In this document: piece by piece, positions 9,373 through 17,647 of the stretch
Position numbering within the stretch: position 1 is the stretch's first letter
Layout: each line of letters begins with the position of its first letter
Assembly: GCA_047634635.1 (NCBI GenBank)
Contig: JBLIIE010000008.1
Location: forward strand, 3,939 to 67,938
Origin: Granulosicoccus sp047634635
Lineage (GTDB): Bacteria > Pseudomonadota > Gammaproteobacteria > Granulosicoccales > Granulosicoccaceae
Length of the DNA stretch: 64,000 nt
Reading direction: 5' to 3'
Translations under genes and position numbers: made by a program
The notes under the pieces: model-generated
Told to the model about the DNA's origin: nothing
Seen by the model: only the letters and a program-made list of their open reading frames with translations
The model's database searches: none

Positions 9373-10859
9373 GTCCCACAAAACGTCTGAGTCACAATTT
9401 CATCCTTAGTTGGCGGTGCGGCAAACGGTCCACCGTCGTGGCTTTCATCAAACGGTGTCGTAACTGCCGCCAGAAGCTTGTGGAACGGCTTAAAGTCACG
9501 CCCATTCACTGCCGCCTCAATGACAGCTTCAACCTGATGATTCCTAGGAATTATTGCAGGATTGTGATTGCGCATTAACACCTGATTGTCGGTTAATTCG
9601 TCGGTACCAGGAACAAAGCCGGTGCTTGCCTCTATGCGACTTGCCCAACGTAACTGCCAATCGTGCAAACTACCACCCGGTGCGAATTTGTCACTGGGGT
9701 CGCGATAGGCTAGTTGCCTGAAGGTCAGTGTGAAATCGAGCTCCTGTCGTGCCATGGTGTCGAGCAGGCTGCTAGCCAGAGCCAGATCATCGTCTTGCTC
9801 ATCCACTAAGCCCAACTTGCCACGCATGCGGTTCAGGTAGTGGTGTATAAACTTTTCATCGAATGTGTTGATCGTATCTTGTGCGATCTCCACCGCTTCT
9901 TCCTGATTTTCGTGCATTAAAGATAGCAGACACTGAGCCAGATTAACCAGGTTCCATTGTGCCATGCGTGGTTGATTCTGATACGCATAGCGAGCACCAC
10001 GATCGATGGAGCTGAACACCTTGTCTGCCGCATAGGTATCCATGAATGCACAGGGGCCATAGTCGATGGTGTCGCCACTGACAGACGAGTTATCCGTATT
10101 CATGACACCGTGAATAAAACCTATGGATTGCCAATGGGCGACTAATTCCGCCTGTGCATCGATAACCGATATCAGAAGTGCAACAGCAGGATTTTCCGCC
10201 TCAAGATTTTCCGGGTAATGTCGCGCGTTGACATGTTGTACCAACTGCTCAATAGCTACATTGTTCTGTCTAGCCGCGAAGTATTGAAAAGTGCCTACGC
10301 GGATGTGGCTTCTGGCAACGCGTGTGAGTATGGCCCCGGGCATAGCGCCGTTTTCACGCATTATGGCATCACCCGTTGTGACTGCGGCTAATGCACGCGT
10401 TGTCGGTACGCCCAGCGCTGCCATTGCTTCACTAACAACATACTCTCGTAATACAGGTCCAACCCAATTGCGGCCGTCGCCACCCCGTGAAAATGGCGTA
10501 CGCCCAGCACCTTTTAATTGTATGTCATAACGGTTGCCATCTTGTGCAATGACTTCACCCAGGAGCAAGGCACGTCCGTCGCCCAGTTGCGGAACCCAGT
10601 TGCCAAACTGGTGGCCGGCGTAGGCCATGGCGAGAGGTTCTGACCCTTCCGCGACCGCATTACCTGCAAGAATCTTCACACCTTCTTCGCTCTTTAGCGC
10701 ATTGGGATTGATGCCCAACAGTTCCGCCAGGGAGTCATTGACGGTGATGAGCTGTGGATCAGATACCGGGGTAGGTGCTAGCTTTTGGTGAAAATCGTCA
10801 GGCAATTTTGCATAGCTGTTATCAAAGTCTATGGAAACACTGGCAGTGGTCGTATTCAT
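9369..10859 (-). CDS. selO: SelO-family protein AMPylase (YdiU)
   Basis: 496 residues from the ATG at 10859; an in-frame start 21 codons upstream is less likely, because the chosen ATG overlaps the preceding stop as ATGA. SelO is an inverted-orientation pseudokinase that transfers AMP to Ser/Thr/Tyr of proteins and has been linked to the oxidative stress response. Visible blocks: YAGHQFGNWVPQLGDGRA, DIQLKGAGRTPFSRGGDGR, REYVVSEAMAALGVPTTRAL, and GFIHGVMNTDN...TIDYGPCAFMD, carrying the catalytic and metal residues. It ends FCGT, with Cys at the position occupied by selenocysteine in eukaryotic SelO. It is the last gene of the - strand formaldehyde cluster. Confidence 0.94.
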   Translation of the reverse strand: MNTTTASVSIDFDNSYAKLPDDFHQKLAPTPVSDPQLITVNDSLAELLGINPNALKSEEGVKILAGNAVAEGSEPLAMAYAGHQFGNWVPQLGDGRALLLGEVIAQDGNRYDIQLKGAGRTPFSRGGDGRNWVGPVLREYVVSEAMAALGVPTTRALAAVTTGDAIMRENGAMPGAILTRVARSHIRVGTFQYFAARQNNVAIEQLVQHVNARHYPENLEAENPAVALLISVIDAQAELVAHWQSIGFIHGVMNTDNSSVSGDTIDYGPCAFMDTYAADKVFSSIDRGARYAYQNQPRMAQWNLVNLAQCLLSLMHENQEEAVEIAQDTINTFDEKFIHHYLNRMRGKLGLVDEQDDDLALASSLLDTMARQELDFTLTFRQLAYRDPSDKFAPGGSLHDWQLRWASRIEASTGFVPGTDELTDNQVLMRNHNPAIIPRNHQVEAVIEAAVNGRDFKPFHKLLAAVTTPFDESHDGGPFAAPPTKDEIVTQTFCGT

Positions 10860-11866
10860 GATGACGTGTTTGTAAAGTGGGTGACGAGGCCTGGATGAGG
10901 GAAGGGTTCGTTCACAATCCAACCGTTGGCAGTATTGTGGGGATGATTCATGCTTTCTTTAAAGTCTAGTACGGGTGTGAGACAGCAATCAGATGCCAGC
11001 GCCTCAATTGCCCAGTCATCACGTGTCCGTTTTGCAAAAGCCATGCTGAAAGCGTAAGACATGGCGGGCCAGTTTTCGCTATCGTATTGTTGCGATGATG
11101 AGAATACTGAATTGAGTCCAACTACCAAAAGAAGTGCCTCAAAAAACGGTTTCTCCAGAGCACCAACAGCGACAAACTTGTCATCCTGTGTTTTGTACAC
11201 GCAATAAAAAGGCAGCCCACCATCGAGCAGGTTCTGTTGTCGATGCAAATTCCATTTACCCCCCGCCATGAGTCCGTGCGTCATGGACGTCAATCCAATG
11301 GTTCCACCGAGAATGGAGGTGTCTACCAACCCACCACGGCCTTGAATTCCACGCTGGACGAGCCGCGCTAATATCCCGTTTAACAGGTACATGGCACCAC
11401 CGCCAAAATCAGCGATCAAGTTGAGTGGAATGATGGGCTCATCGTGAGTGCCAATTGCTGCAAGAGCACCGGATAAGGCGAGGTAGTTTATATCGTGGCC
11501 CGCTCGCAGTGCGTACTCACCGTATCGTCCAAAGCCTGACAGTCGTCCTATAACCAGCTGTGGAAATTGCTCTAGCAGCACTATCGGATCCAGTCCTAGC
11601 CGTTCAAGGACTCCCGGACGAAAACCTTCTGTCAGCACATCGGCATCAGAGAGCAACAAGTGTAACGCCGCCAGGCCAGACTCCTCTTTCAGGTCAATGG
11701 ATAGTGACGTTTTTCCCAGATTTAGCACATCAGTATCGGCATTCAGCGCAATGCCGATAGCTCGATCTGTGGGAGGAGACACCCGGGTAACAGATGCGCC
11801 CATTTGCAAAAGCTGCATGCCTGCGAAAGGCACTGGGCCTATCGCATGTAATTCTATGACCTTCAA
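10856..11866 (-). CDS. CoA transferase/racemase, CaiB/BaiF family (alpha-methylacyl-CoA racemase-like)
   Basis: 336 residues from a TTG codon. The pattern KVIELHAIGPVPFAGMQL, GFRPGVLERLG, GHDINYLALSG, LNLIADFGGG and GGLVDTSILGG is that of Amacr, which epimerises 2-methylacyl-CoA thioesters. His124 and Asp153 match the catalytic His/Asp pair of the Mycobacterium enzyme. The true start is unclear: no ATG exists in this frame between the family N-terminus and the fghA stop at 11933-11935, and the frame is the same as fghA. The family-like residues PLSGL just before the TTG suggest a start at a non-ATG codon such as CTG 11926 or ATT 11890. It overlaps selO by 4 nt. Substrate unknown. Confidence 0.82.
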   Translation of the reverse strand: MKVIELHAIGPVPFAGMQLLQMGASVTRVSPPTDRAIGIALNADTDVLNLGKTSLSIDLKEESGLAALHLLLSDADVLTEGFRPGVLERLGLDPIVLLEQFPQLVIGRLSGFGRYGEYALRAGHDINYLALSGALAAIGTHDEPIIPLNLIADFGGGAMYLLNGILARLVQRGIQGRGGLVDTSILGGTIGLTSMTHGLMAGGKWNLHRQQNLLDGGLPFYCVYKTQDDKFVAVGALEKPFFEALLLVVGLNSVFSSSQQYDSENWPAMSYAFSMAFAKRTRDDWAIEALASDCCLTPVLDFKESMNHPHNTANGWIVNEPFPHPGLVTHFTNTSS

Positions 11867-11932
11867 GCCAGAGAGAGGTAAGTCATCAATTGAAGGCGGG
11901 GACGTGATTGCAGTATGGGTGTTCAGTGGGAG

Positions 11933-12775
11933 CTAACCAAGTCCTTGTGCGTGATGGGCTATATGATCCTCAATGACGCTTGCGATGAACCAGTATGAGT
12001 GATCATAGCCAGGTTGCATTCGGTAGTTCAGTGATTGCCCAGCGCTTTTACACGCATCGATAAACAATTCGGGACGCAGCTGCTCACTCAGAAAAGGATC
12101 AGCATCGCCGGTATCGATCAATATCGAGGCTTTGGTGGGATTGGCTTTGACTAATTCGCAAGCGTCGTATTGGGACCACGTGCTTTTATCTGTTCCGAGA
12201 TAATTGCTAAACGCTTTGTCTCCCCAAGGTACCTGCGATGGGGCTGCGATAGGAGATAATGCAGAACATGTTTTGTACGTGTCTGGGTGCTTTAAGTGCA
12301 ATGTCAACGCGCCGTGGCCGCCCATGGAATGACCTGTTATACCTTGGCGAGATGCATCGGCAGGAAATTCTTCCATGACCAACGTTTGCAGCTCTTCAGT
12401 GATATACCGATCCATGTGGAAATGCTCAGACCAAGGCGCTTGAGTAGCGCTTAAATAAAAGCTGGCACCCTGACCTAAATCATAAGCCTCATCGTTTGGA
12501 ATCGATTCTCCACGTGGACTGGTATCTGGCGCGATAATCATGATCCCCAGGGTTGCAGCCATACGCTGCAACCCTGATTTTTCCATAACGTTTGACCAGT
12601 TACAGGTCAGCCCGGACAAATACCAGACGACCGGCACTGGCACTAGGTCTGGGCCTTGTGTTGCCTGTGGAGGCGTGAACACGGCGAACTGCATGGGGCA
12701 GTGGCACAGCTCACTGTCGTGTTCATGAACCGACAATGTGCCACCAAAACTTTTCCAGCTAGATACCGTACGCAT
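11933..12775 (-). CDS. fghA: S-formylglutathione hydrolase
   Basis: 280 residues, the usual size for this esterase D family. It hydrolyses S-formylglutathione to formate and glutathione, the second step of glutathione-dependent formaldehyde detoxification. The nucleophile Ser150 lies in GHSMGGHGAL. The Asp (DTGDADPFL) and the His (PGYDHSYWFI) complete the triad. VWYLSGLTCNWSNVMEKSG is the family N-terminal block. It lies 129 nt downstream of adhC on the same strand, the typical pairing. Often named frmB or yeiG. Confidence 0.96.
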   Translation of the reverse strand: MRTVSSWKSFGGTLSVHEHDSELCHCPMQFAVFTPPQATQGPDLVPVPVVWYLSGLTCNWSNVMEKSGLQRMAATLGIMIIAPDTSPRGESIPNDEAYDLGQGASFYLSATQAPWSEHFHMDRYITEELQTLVMEEFPADASRQGITGHSMGGHGALTLHLKHPDTYKTCSALSPIAAPSQVPWGDKAFSNYLGTDKSTWSQYDACELVKANPTKASILIDTGDADPFLSEQLRPELFIDACKSAGQSLNYRMQPGYDHSYWFIASVIEDHIAHHAQGLG

Positions 12776-12904
12776 GCTTGTAACTATTCCTTTAAAGAGC
12801 TGACTAGAGCAACTTAAGATGTATCTTGAATGAACTAAAAATCACTCAGAAAAACAAAATTAACGTAAAACAAACAAATAACTTATCAGGACAACCCAAC
12901 CTAT

Positions 12905-14014
12905 TTAAAACAACACAACACTTCGGATACTCTCACCAGAGTGCATCAGGTCGAAGGCTTTGTTGATGTCTTCCAGCGGCATGGTGTGCGTAATCAGGTT
13001 GTCTATATCAATCCGACCTTCCATGTACATGTCGACAATTTTAGGCACATCGGTTCTGCCTCTGGCACCACCAAATGCACTACCACGCCATACGCGGCCA
13101 GTGACAAGTTGGAATGGGCGTGTACTGATTTCCTTGCCAGCTCCGGCAACACCAATAACCACGCTTTCACCCCAGCCCTTGTGACAGCACTCAAGCGCTG
13201 CTCTCATGACGTCGACGTTGCCGATACATTCGAAAGAATAGTCTGCACCGCCGCCGGTGAGCTCAACGAGATAATCAACCAAATTGTCACCATGATCGGC
13301 AGGATTTACGAAGTGGGTCATGCCGAATTGCTTACCGACAGATTCTTTTGCAGGGTTCAGATCCACACCGATGATTTGCCGCGCACCGATCATGCGAAGT
13401 CCTTGTATGACGTTTAAGCCAATGCCGCCCAGACCGAACACCACAGCCGTTGAATTGGGCTCAACCTTGGCGGTGAACATGACTGCTCCTACGCCTGTAG
13501 TAACTCCGCATCCGATGTAGCAAATTTTTTCGAAGGATGCATCTTTACGAACCTTCGCCAAGGCAATTTCTGGCAGCACCGTGTGGTTTGCAAACGTTGA
13601 ACAACCCATGTAATGCAAAATGGGCTTGCCCTTGTAAGAGAAGCGCGATGTGCCATCAGGCATGAGGCCCTGACCTTGTGTGGAGCGAATTTTCTGGCAC
13701 AAATTGGTTTTTGGGTTCAGGCAGTACTCGCATTCGCGACATTCAGGCGTGTACAGGGGAATGACGTGGTCTCCAGGAACGAGGCTGGTAACGCCGGCTC
13801 CTACTTCGAGCACAATGCCTGCGCCTTCATGGCCTAAAATTGCTGGGAAGGCCCCCTCAGGATCAGCCCCCGAGCGTGTGAATTCGTCAGTATGGCAAAT
13901 TCCGGTTGCCTTTATTTCGACCAGAACTTCACCCGCTTTCGGGCCTTCTAGATCGACTTCGACGATTTCGAGGGGTTGACCTGCTGCAAAGGCGACTGCC
14001 GCTCGTGTTTTCAT
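12905..14014 (-). CDS. adhC: S-(hydroxymethyl)glutathione dehydrogenase / class III alcohol dehydrogenase
   Basis: 369 residues. Class III ADH oxidises the spontaneous adduct of formaldehyde and glutathione to S-formylglutathione with NAD. The catalytic zinc ligands are Cys40 (TGICHTDEF) and His62 (LGHEGAG), with the later Cys in CYIGCGVTTG. The structural zinc site is the four-Cys lobe at residues 92, 95, 98 and 106. The nucleotide-binding turn is GLGGIGLNVIQG. It is the first gene of the - strand cluster adhC-fghA-CaiB-selO, with the promoter presumably in 14015-14199, shared with the divergent oxidoreductase. Also called frmA. Confidence 0.97.
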   Translation of the reverse strand: MKTRAAVAFAAGQPLEIVEVDLEGPKAGEVLVEIKATGICHTDEFTRSGADPEGAFPAILGHEGAGIVLEVGAGVTSLVPGDHVIPLYTPECRECEYCLNPKTNLCQKIRSTQGQGLMPDGTSRFSYKGKPILHYMGCSTFANHTVLPEIALAKVRKDASFEKICYIGCGVTTGVGAVMFTAKVEPNSTAVVFGLGGIGLNVIQGLRMIGARQIIGVDLNPAKESVGKQFGMTHFVNPADHGDNLVDYLVELTGGGADYSFECIGNVDVMRAALECCHKGWGESVVIGVAGAGKEISTRPFQLVTGRVWRGSAFGGARGRTDVPKIVDMYMEGRIDIDNLITHTMPLEDINKAFDLMHSGESIRSVVLF

Positions 14015-14199
14015 AGTTGCATCTCTTCTTGAAGTATAGGTTGCATAATAGACACTCTAGACGCATCGCGAAAGCTGCTTGGGAAAACGCATATGCAATG
14101 CGGTTGCTATTCTGATTGGAAAACCCACTGGCGAGTCCACGCAGTACACTAGAGCCTAGACAGTTAGCTATTCATACATTCTAGCGGAGAGCATTGCAC

Positions 14200-15312
14200 T
14201 TGACACAAATTGGAATAGGCGTGATTGGCGCCGGATACATGGGAAAGTTGCATAGTGTGGCCATGCAGGCAGTGGGCGCCGTATTTAATACGCCACTTCG
14301 CCCAGTTTGCGAGATGTTGTGCGCAACGACTGAAGAGGGCGCTGCCGCTAAGGCTCGCGAGTTCGGATTCAAGCGATCCACCTCGGATTGGCGGGCCCTT
14401 GTGGCAGACCCTGCAGTCGAGGCGATCGTGATCGCCTCTCCTCAAGTAACGCACCGGGATATAGCTATGGCTGCCATTGCTGCTGGTAAGCCTGTTTTGT
14501 GCGAAAAACCCATGGGCACGTCTGTAGCCGAGAGCCTGGAGATGAGCGAAGCTGCCGAAAAAGCGGGTGTCGTTAATATGGTGGGATTCAACTACGTCAG
14601 AACTCCTGCTACGCAATTTGCCCGGCAGCTCATCCAGCAAGGTGCCATTGGTGATATCACATGGTTTCGCGGTGAGCACACTGAAGACTTCTTTGCAGAC
14701 CCTGCAACCGTTGCCACGTGGAGAACTCAAGGGCGTGCGAACGGTACTCTAGGCGATCTGTCTTCGCATATGATAAATGCCGCTATGGCGCTTGCAGGCC
14801 CTATAGACGCACTGTGTGCCGATGTTGGAACCGTGCATGCCACTCGACCCAATGCGGCTGGAGAAATGATAGAGGTCACTAACGATGATCATGCGCAATG
14901 CCTGTGCCGATTTTCGTCCGGCGTTATGGGACATCTGTATTTCAGCCGTGTGTCCACTGGCAGAAAGATGGGCTATGCCTACGAAATTAGTGGCAGCAAA
15001 GGCGCCATTCGATTTGATCAGGAAGATCAGAACGTACTTTGGCTCTACAAGATGGAAGGCCCGGAAGCTGAGCGTGGATTTCGCAAAATTCTGACAAATC
15101 CGGATCATCCGGATTACGTAAACTTTTGTCTGGGGCCAGGTCACGGCACTGGCTACCAGGATCAGCTTATTATAGAGGCCAAGGATTTTCTGGCAGCCAT
15201 CCACCAAGGGCGGTCACAGTGGCCAACGTTTCGTGATGGTATGGAAGTTAATAAAGTCATTGATGCCATGTGGGCATCCTACGAAAAATCAGGTTGGGTA
15301 AATGTCAATTGA
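14200..15312 (+). CDS. Gfo/Idh/MocA-family oxidoreductase
   Basis: 370 residues from TTG 14200, chosen because GGAG at 14186 is well spaced from it; another TTG at 14194 is too close. The N-terminal Rossmann fold GVIGAGYMGKLHS binds NAD(P). The diagnostic CEKPMGTSVAES block carries the family Lys, and the C-terminal beta-sheet domain is present. Such enzymes oxidise or reduce sugars, inositols and similar polyols. It overlaps the next gene by 11 nt, so it is co-expressed with the dioxygenase-like enzyme. The substrate cannot be read from the sequence. Confidence 0.88.
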   Translation: MTQIGIGVIGAGYMGKLHSVAMQAVGAVFNTPLRPVCEMLCATTEEGAAAKAREFGFKRSTSDWRALVADPAVEAIVIASPQVTHRDIAMAAIAAGKPVLCEKPMGTSVAESLEMSEAAEKAGVVNMVGFNYVRTPATQFARQLIQQGAIGDITWFRGEHTEDFFADPATVATWRTQGRANGTLGDLSSHMINAAMALAGPIDALCADVGTVHATRPNAAGEMIEVTNDDHAQCLCRFSSGVMGHLYFSRVSTGRKMGYAYEISGSKGAIRFDQEDQNVLWLYKMEGPEAERGFRKILTNPDHPDYVNFCLGPGHGTGYQDQLIIEAKDFLAAIHQGRSQWPTFRDGMEVNKVIDAMWASYEKSGWVNVN

Positions 15313-16498
15313 GCCTATAGACGAAAATGCCGTGTGGTTGAACGAAGGATCAGCCGATATCAAATTGTTGCGCGAAGCCACAGCTCGCGAAACCGACCCC
15401 GCCAGTGTTCCTCTAGCATCACGCGTAGCACGAGAGATTCCGGTGTATGACGGCCAAGCTGTTCGTGAGGCTGCCAGCATTCAAAGTGATGCACCACAAC
15501 GGGCAAGGGCTTTTCAGCAGGAGTGGGCGCAAGTCCTTCTCTCTGGTGCTGGGGTCCTGGTCATTGAAAATGCCGTTGACGACACGGCTCTGCTAGATCA
15601 GGTAACAGCCGCCTTTTACGACATTATTAAAGGCGAAGCACAAGGCGATAGTGGTGCGGATCACTTTGCACCTACGGGGTCCAACACACGAATCTGGAAC
15701 AGCCACGAAAAGCTGTGTGTTGCAGCCCCGGAATTGTATGCTCGCTATAACGCTAACGATGTCATGTCTTTAGTGTGCAAAGCCTGGCTGGGTCCCGGCT
15801 ATCAGATTACAGCGCAGGCTAATATTGTCCACCCTGGCGGACAAGCTCAACATTGCCATCGTGATTACCACATGGGTTTTCAGACGACTGAGCGATTGTA
15901 TGAATATCCTGCGCATGTGCACTCGATGTCGCCCATGCTGACGCTGCAAGGTGCCATCGCACATTCCGACATGCCACTGGAGTCAGGCCCTACCAAGCTT
16001 CTTCCGTTTTCCCAGACGTTTTTGCCGGGCTATTTATCTACGGCTCGTGCAGATTGCATAGAATGGTTTGAAGCTCAGTATGTGCAGCTTCCTTTGAAAA
16101 AAGGGGACATGCTGTTCTTTAATCCAGCGTTAATGCACGCCGCAGGCGATAACAAAACGTCTGACGTTGATCGCTTTGCTAATTTGGTTCAGGTCGGATC
16201 CGCCTACGGCCGAACCATGGAACTACTCGATAAAGGCCGCATGAGTCTAGCGGTTTATCCTGTCTTGCAAAAAATGCAGACTAGTGTCGATTGGAATGAG
16301 CGTTTTTCACGCTATGTGATTGAAGCCACAGCGGAAGGGTATGCGTTTCCAGCGAATATGGAGCTGGAACCACCAGTTAACGGTTTGGCACCCTTGTCAC
16401 AACAGGACATACTGAGTCAAAGCCTGGCGGCTGGCGACACCATTGATGTTGTCACCGACAAAATAAGGGCTCAATGTTCGTTGAAGCGTTCGCATTGA
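15302..16498 (+). CDS. Phytanoyl-CoA dioxygenase (PhyH) family protein
   Basis: 398 residues. It resembles non-haem Fe(II)/2-oxoglutarate oxygenases: the HxD pair is His186-Arg-Asp188 in QHCHRDYHMGFQ, and the distal His is His279 in FFNPALMHAAGDNKTS, with a following Arg (VDRFANLVQ) that can bind 2-oxoglutarate. The double-stranded beta-helix core therefore looks catalytically complete. No signal peptide is seen. It is paired and overlapping with the upstream Gfo/Idh/MocA oxidoreductase, suggesting a two-step oxidation of a small molecule. The substrate is unknown; the PhyH family covers far more than phytanoyl-CoA. Confidence 0.8.
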   Translation: MSIEPIDENAVWLNEGSADIKLLREATARETDPASVPLASRVAREIPVYDGQAVREAASIQSDAPQRARAFQQEWAQVLLSGAGVLVIENAVDDTALLDQVTAAFYDIIKGEAQGDSGADHFAPTGSNTRIWNSHEKLCVAAPELYARYNANDVMSLVCKAWLGPGYQITAQANIVHPGGQAQHCHRDYHMGFQTTERLYEYPAHVHSMSPMLTLQGAIAHSDMPLESGPTKLLPFSQTFLPGYLSTARADCIEWFEAQYVQLPLKKGDMLFFNPALMHAAGDNKTSDVDRFANLVQVGSAYGRTMELLDKGRMSLAVYPVLQKMQTSVDWNERFSRYVIEATAEGYAFPANMELEPPVNGLAPLSQQDILSQSLAAGDTIDVVTDKIRAQCSLKRSH

Positions 16499-16555
16499 TT
16501 TTCCTTACGTATAACCCTATCTGTATGTCTCCGCGAACTTCGCAAGCCCCTATAT

Positions 16556-17647
16556 ATGCCTGATACATTCAACGCTGAGCATCGGCGCTTGGTGGTCGCT
16601 CCGATGATGGAGCTGACCGATCGCCACTATCGCTACCTTGCACGACTATTAACACGTCACACCTTGCTGTACACGGAGATGCTGACATGCAAGGCCGTTA
16701 TTCATGGAGATCGTGAATACTTGCTGGGTCAGGGTGAGGTCGATGGGCCAGTTGTTCTGCAACTGGGTGGTTCAGACGTTGCAGAGATGGCAGAAGCTGC
16801 AGCAATCGGTGAGCAATGGGGATACGACGAAATCAATATGAATGTCGGCTGTCCCAGCGATCGTGTAAAGGCGGGACGCTTCGGGGCCTGCCTAATGGCA
16901 GAGCCGACACTCGTAGGTGATGTCGTTGCAGGGATGCAGGCAAAAGTCAGTGTTCCCGTTACCGTTAAGTGCCGTCTGGGTATTGATCGCGATGACAGTT
17001 ATGAAGCGCTTGAATCCTTTGCTGACACGGTTGTAAAAAGCGGGTGCTCGCATTTAACGGTACACGCGCGCAAAGCTTGGCTAGATGGGCTTAGCCCCAA
17101 AGAAAATCGAACAATTCCTCCTCTGCGCTATGAATATGTCTACCGTTTGAAAGAGGCTTATCCGAACATACACATCACCATTAATGGCGGAATAGATAAT
17201 TTGAATGATGCACAAATGCACTTGCAGCACGTTGATGGTGTGATGATGGGGCGAGCAGCGTACTACCGGCCCGCTATCCTTGTTGAAGCTGATGCCCGCT
17301 TGTTTCCCGATTTACCTATGGGTTATGAACATCACGCAGATTTGCAAACACTTAGCCAGGTCGCTCGTGACTACGCCTCCTACATGCAAGGCTGGATGGA
17401 TAAGGGCGTAAGACTCAGTGCCATGAGCCGGCATTTAGTGTCTTTGTTTCAAGAAGTTCCTGGCGCGCGTATGTGGCGCCGACATATTAGTGAAAATGCA
17501 GGTAAGGCCACCGATGCAATGTCGCTGATTAGTGGTGCATTGCAGTTTTTGAATAAAGATTTCAGTGCGTTGGCTGCAGAGTCTGGAACTAACAACATTT
17601 CAATTACTGCTCAGTCAACAGCCTCTAATGTCGGGCGGGCAAACTGA
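16556..17647 (+). CDS. dusA: tRNA-dihydrouridine(20/20a) synthase
   Basis: 363 residues. This FMN enzyme reduces uridine 20/20a of the tRNA D-loop using NADPH. The TIM-barrel blocks are VVAPMMELTDRHYRYLAR, YTEMLTCKAVIHGDRE, PVVLQLGGSD and INMNVGCPSDRVKAGRFGACLM, with the catalytic Cys99. HARKAWLDGLSPKENR and NGGIDN are DusA-type segments that separate it from DusB and DusC. The stop overlaps the following ABC transporter start by 1 nt (TGATG). Confidence 0.95.
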   Translation: MPDTFNAEHRRLVVAPMMELTDRHYRYLARLLTRHTLLYTEMLTCKAVIHGDREYLLGQGEVDGPVVLQLGGSDVAEMAEAAAIGEQWGYDEINMNVGCPSDRVKAGRFGACLMAEPTLVGDVVAGMQAKVSVPVTVKCRLGIDRDDSYEALESFADTVVKSGCSHLTVHARKAWLDGLSPKENRTIPPLRYEYVYRLKEAYPNIHITINGGIDNLNDAQMHLQHVDGVMMGRAAYYRPAILVEADARLFPDLPMGYEHHADLQTLSQVARDYASYMQGWMDKGVRLSAMSRHLVSLFQEVPGARMWRRHISENAGKATDAMSLISGALQFLNKDFSALAAESGTNNISITAQSTASNVGRAN

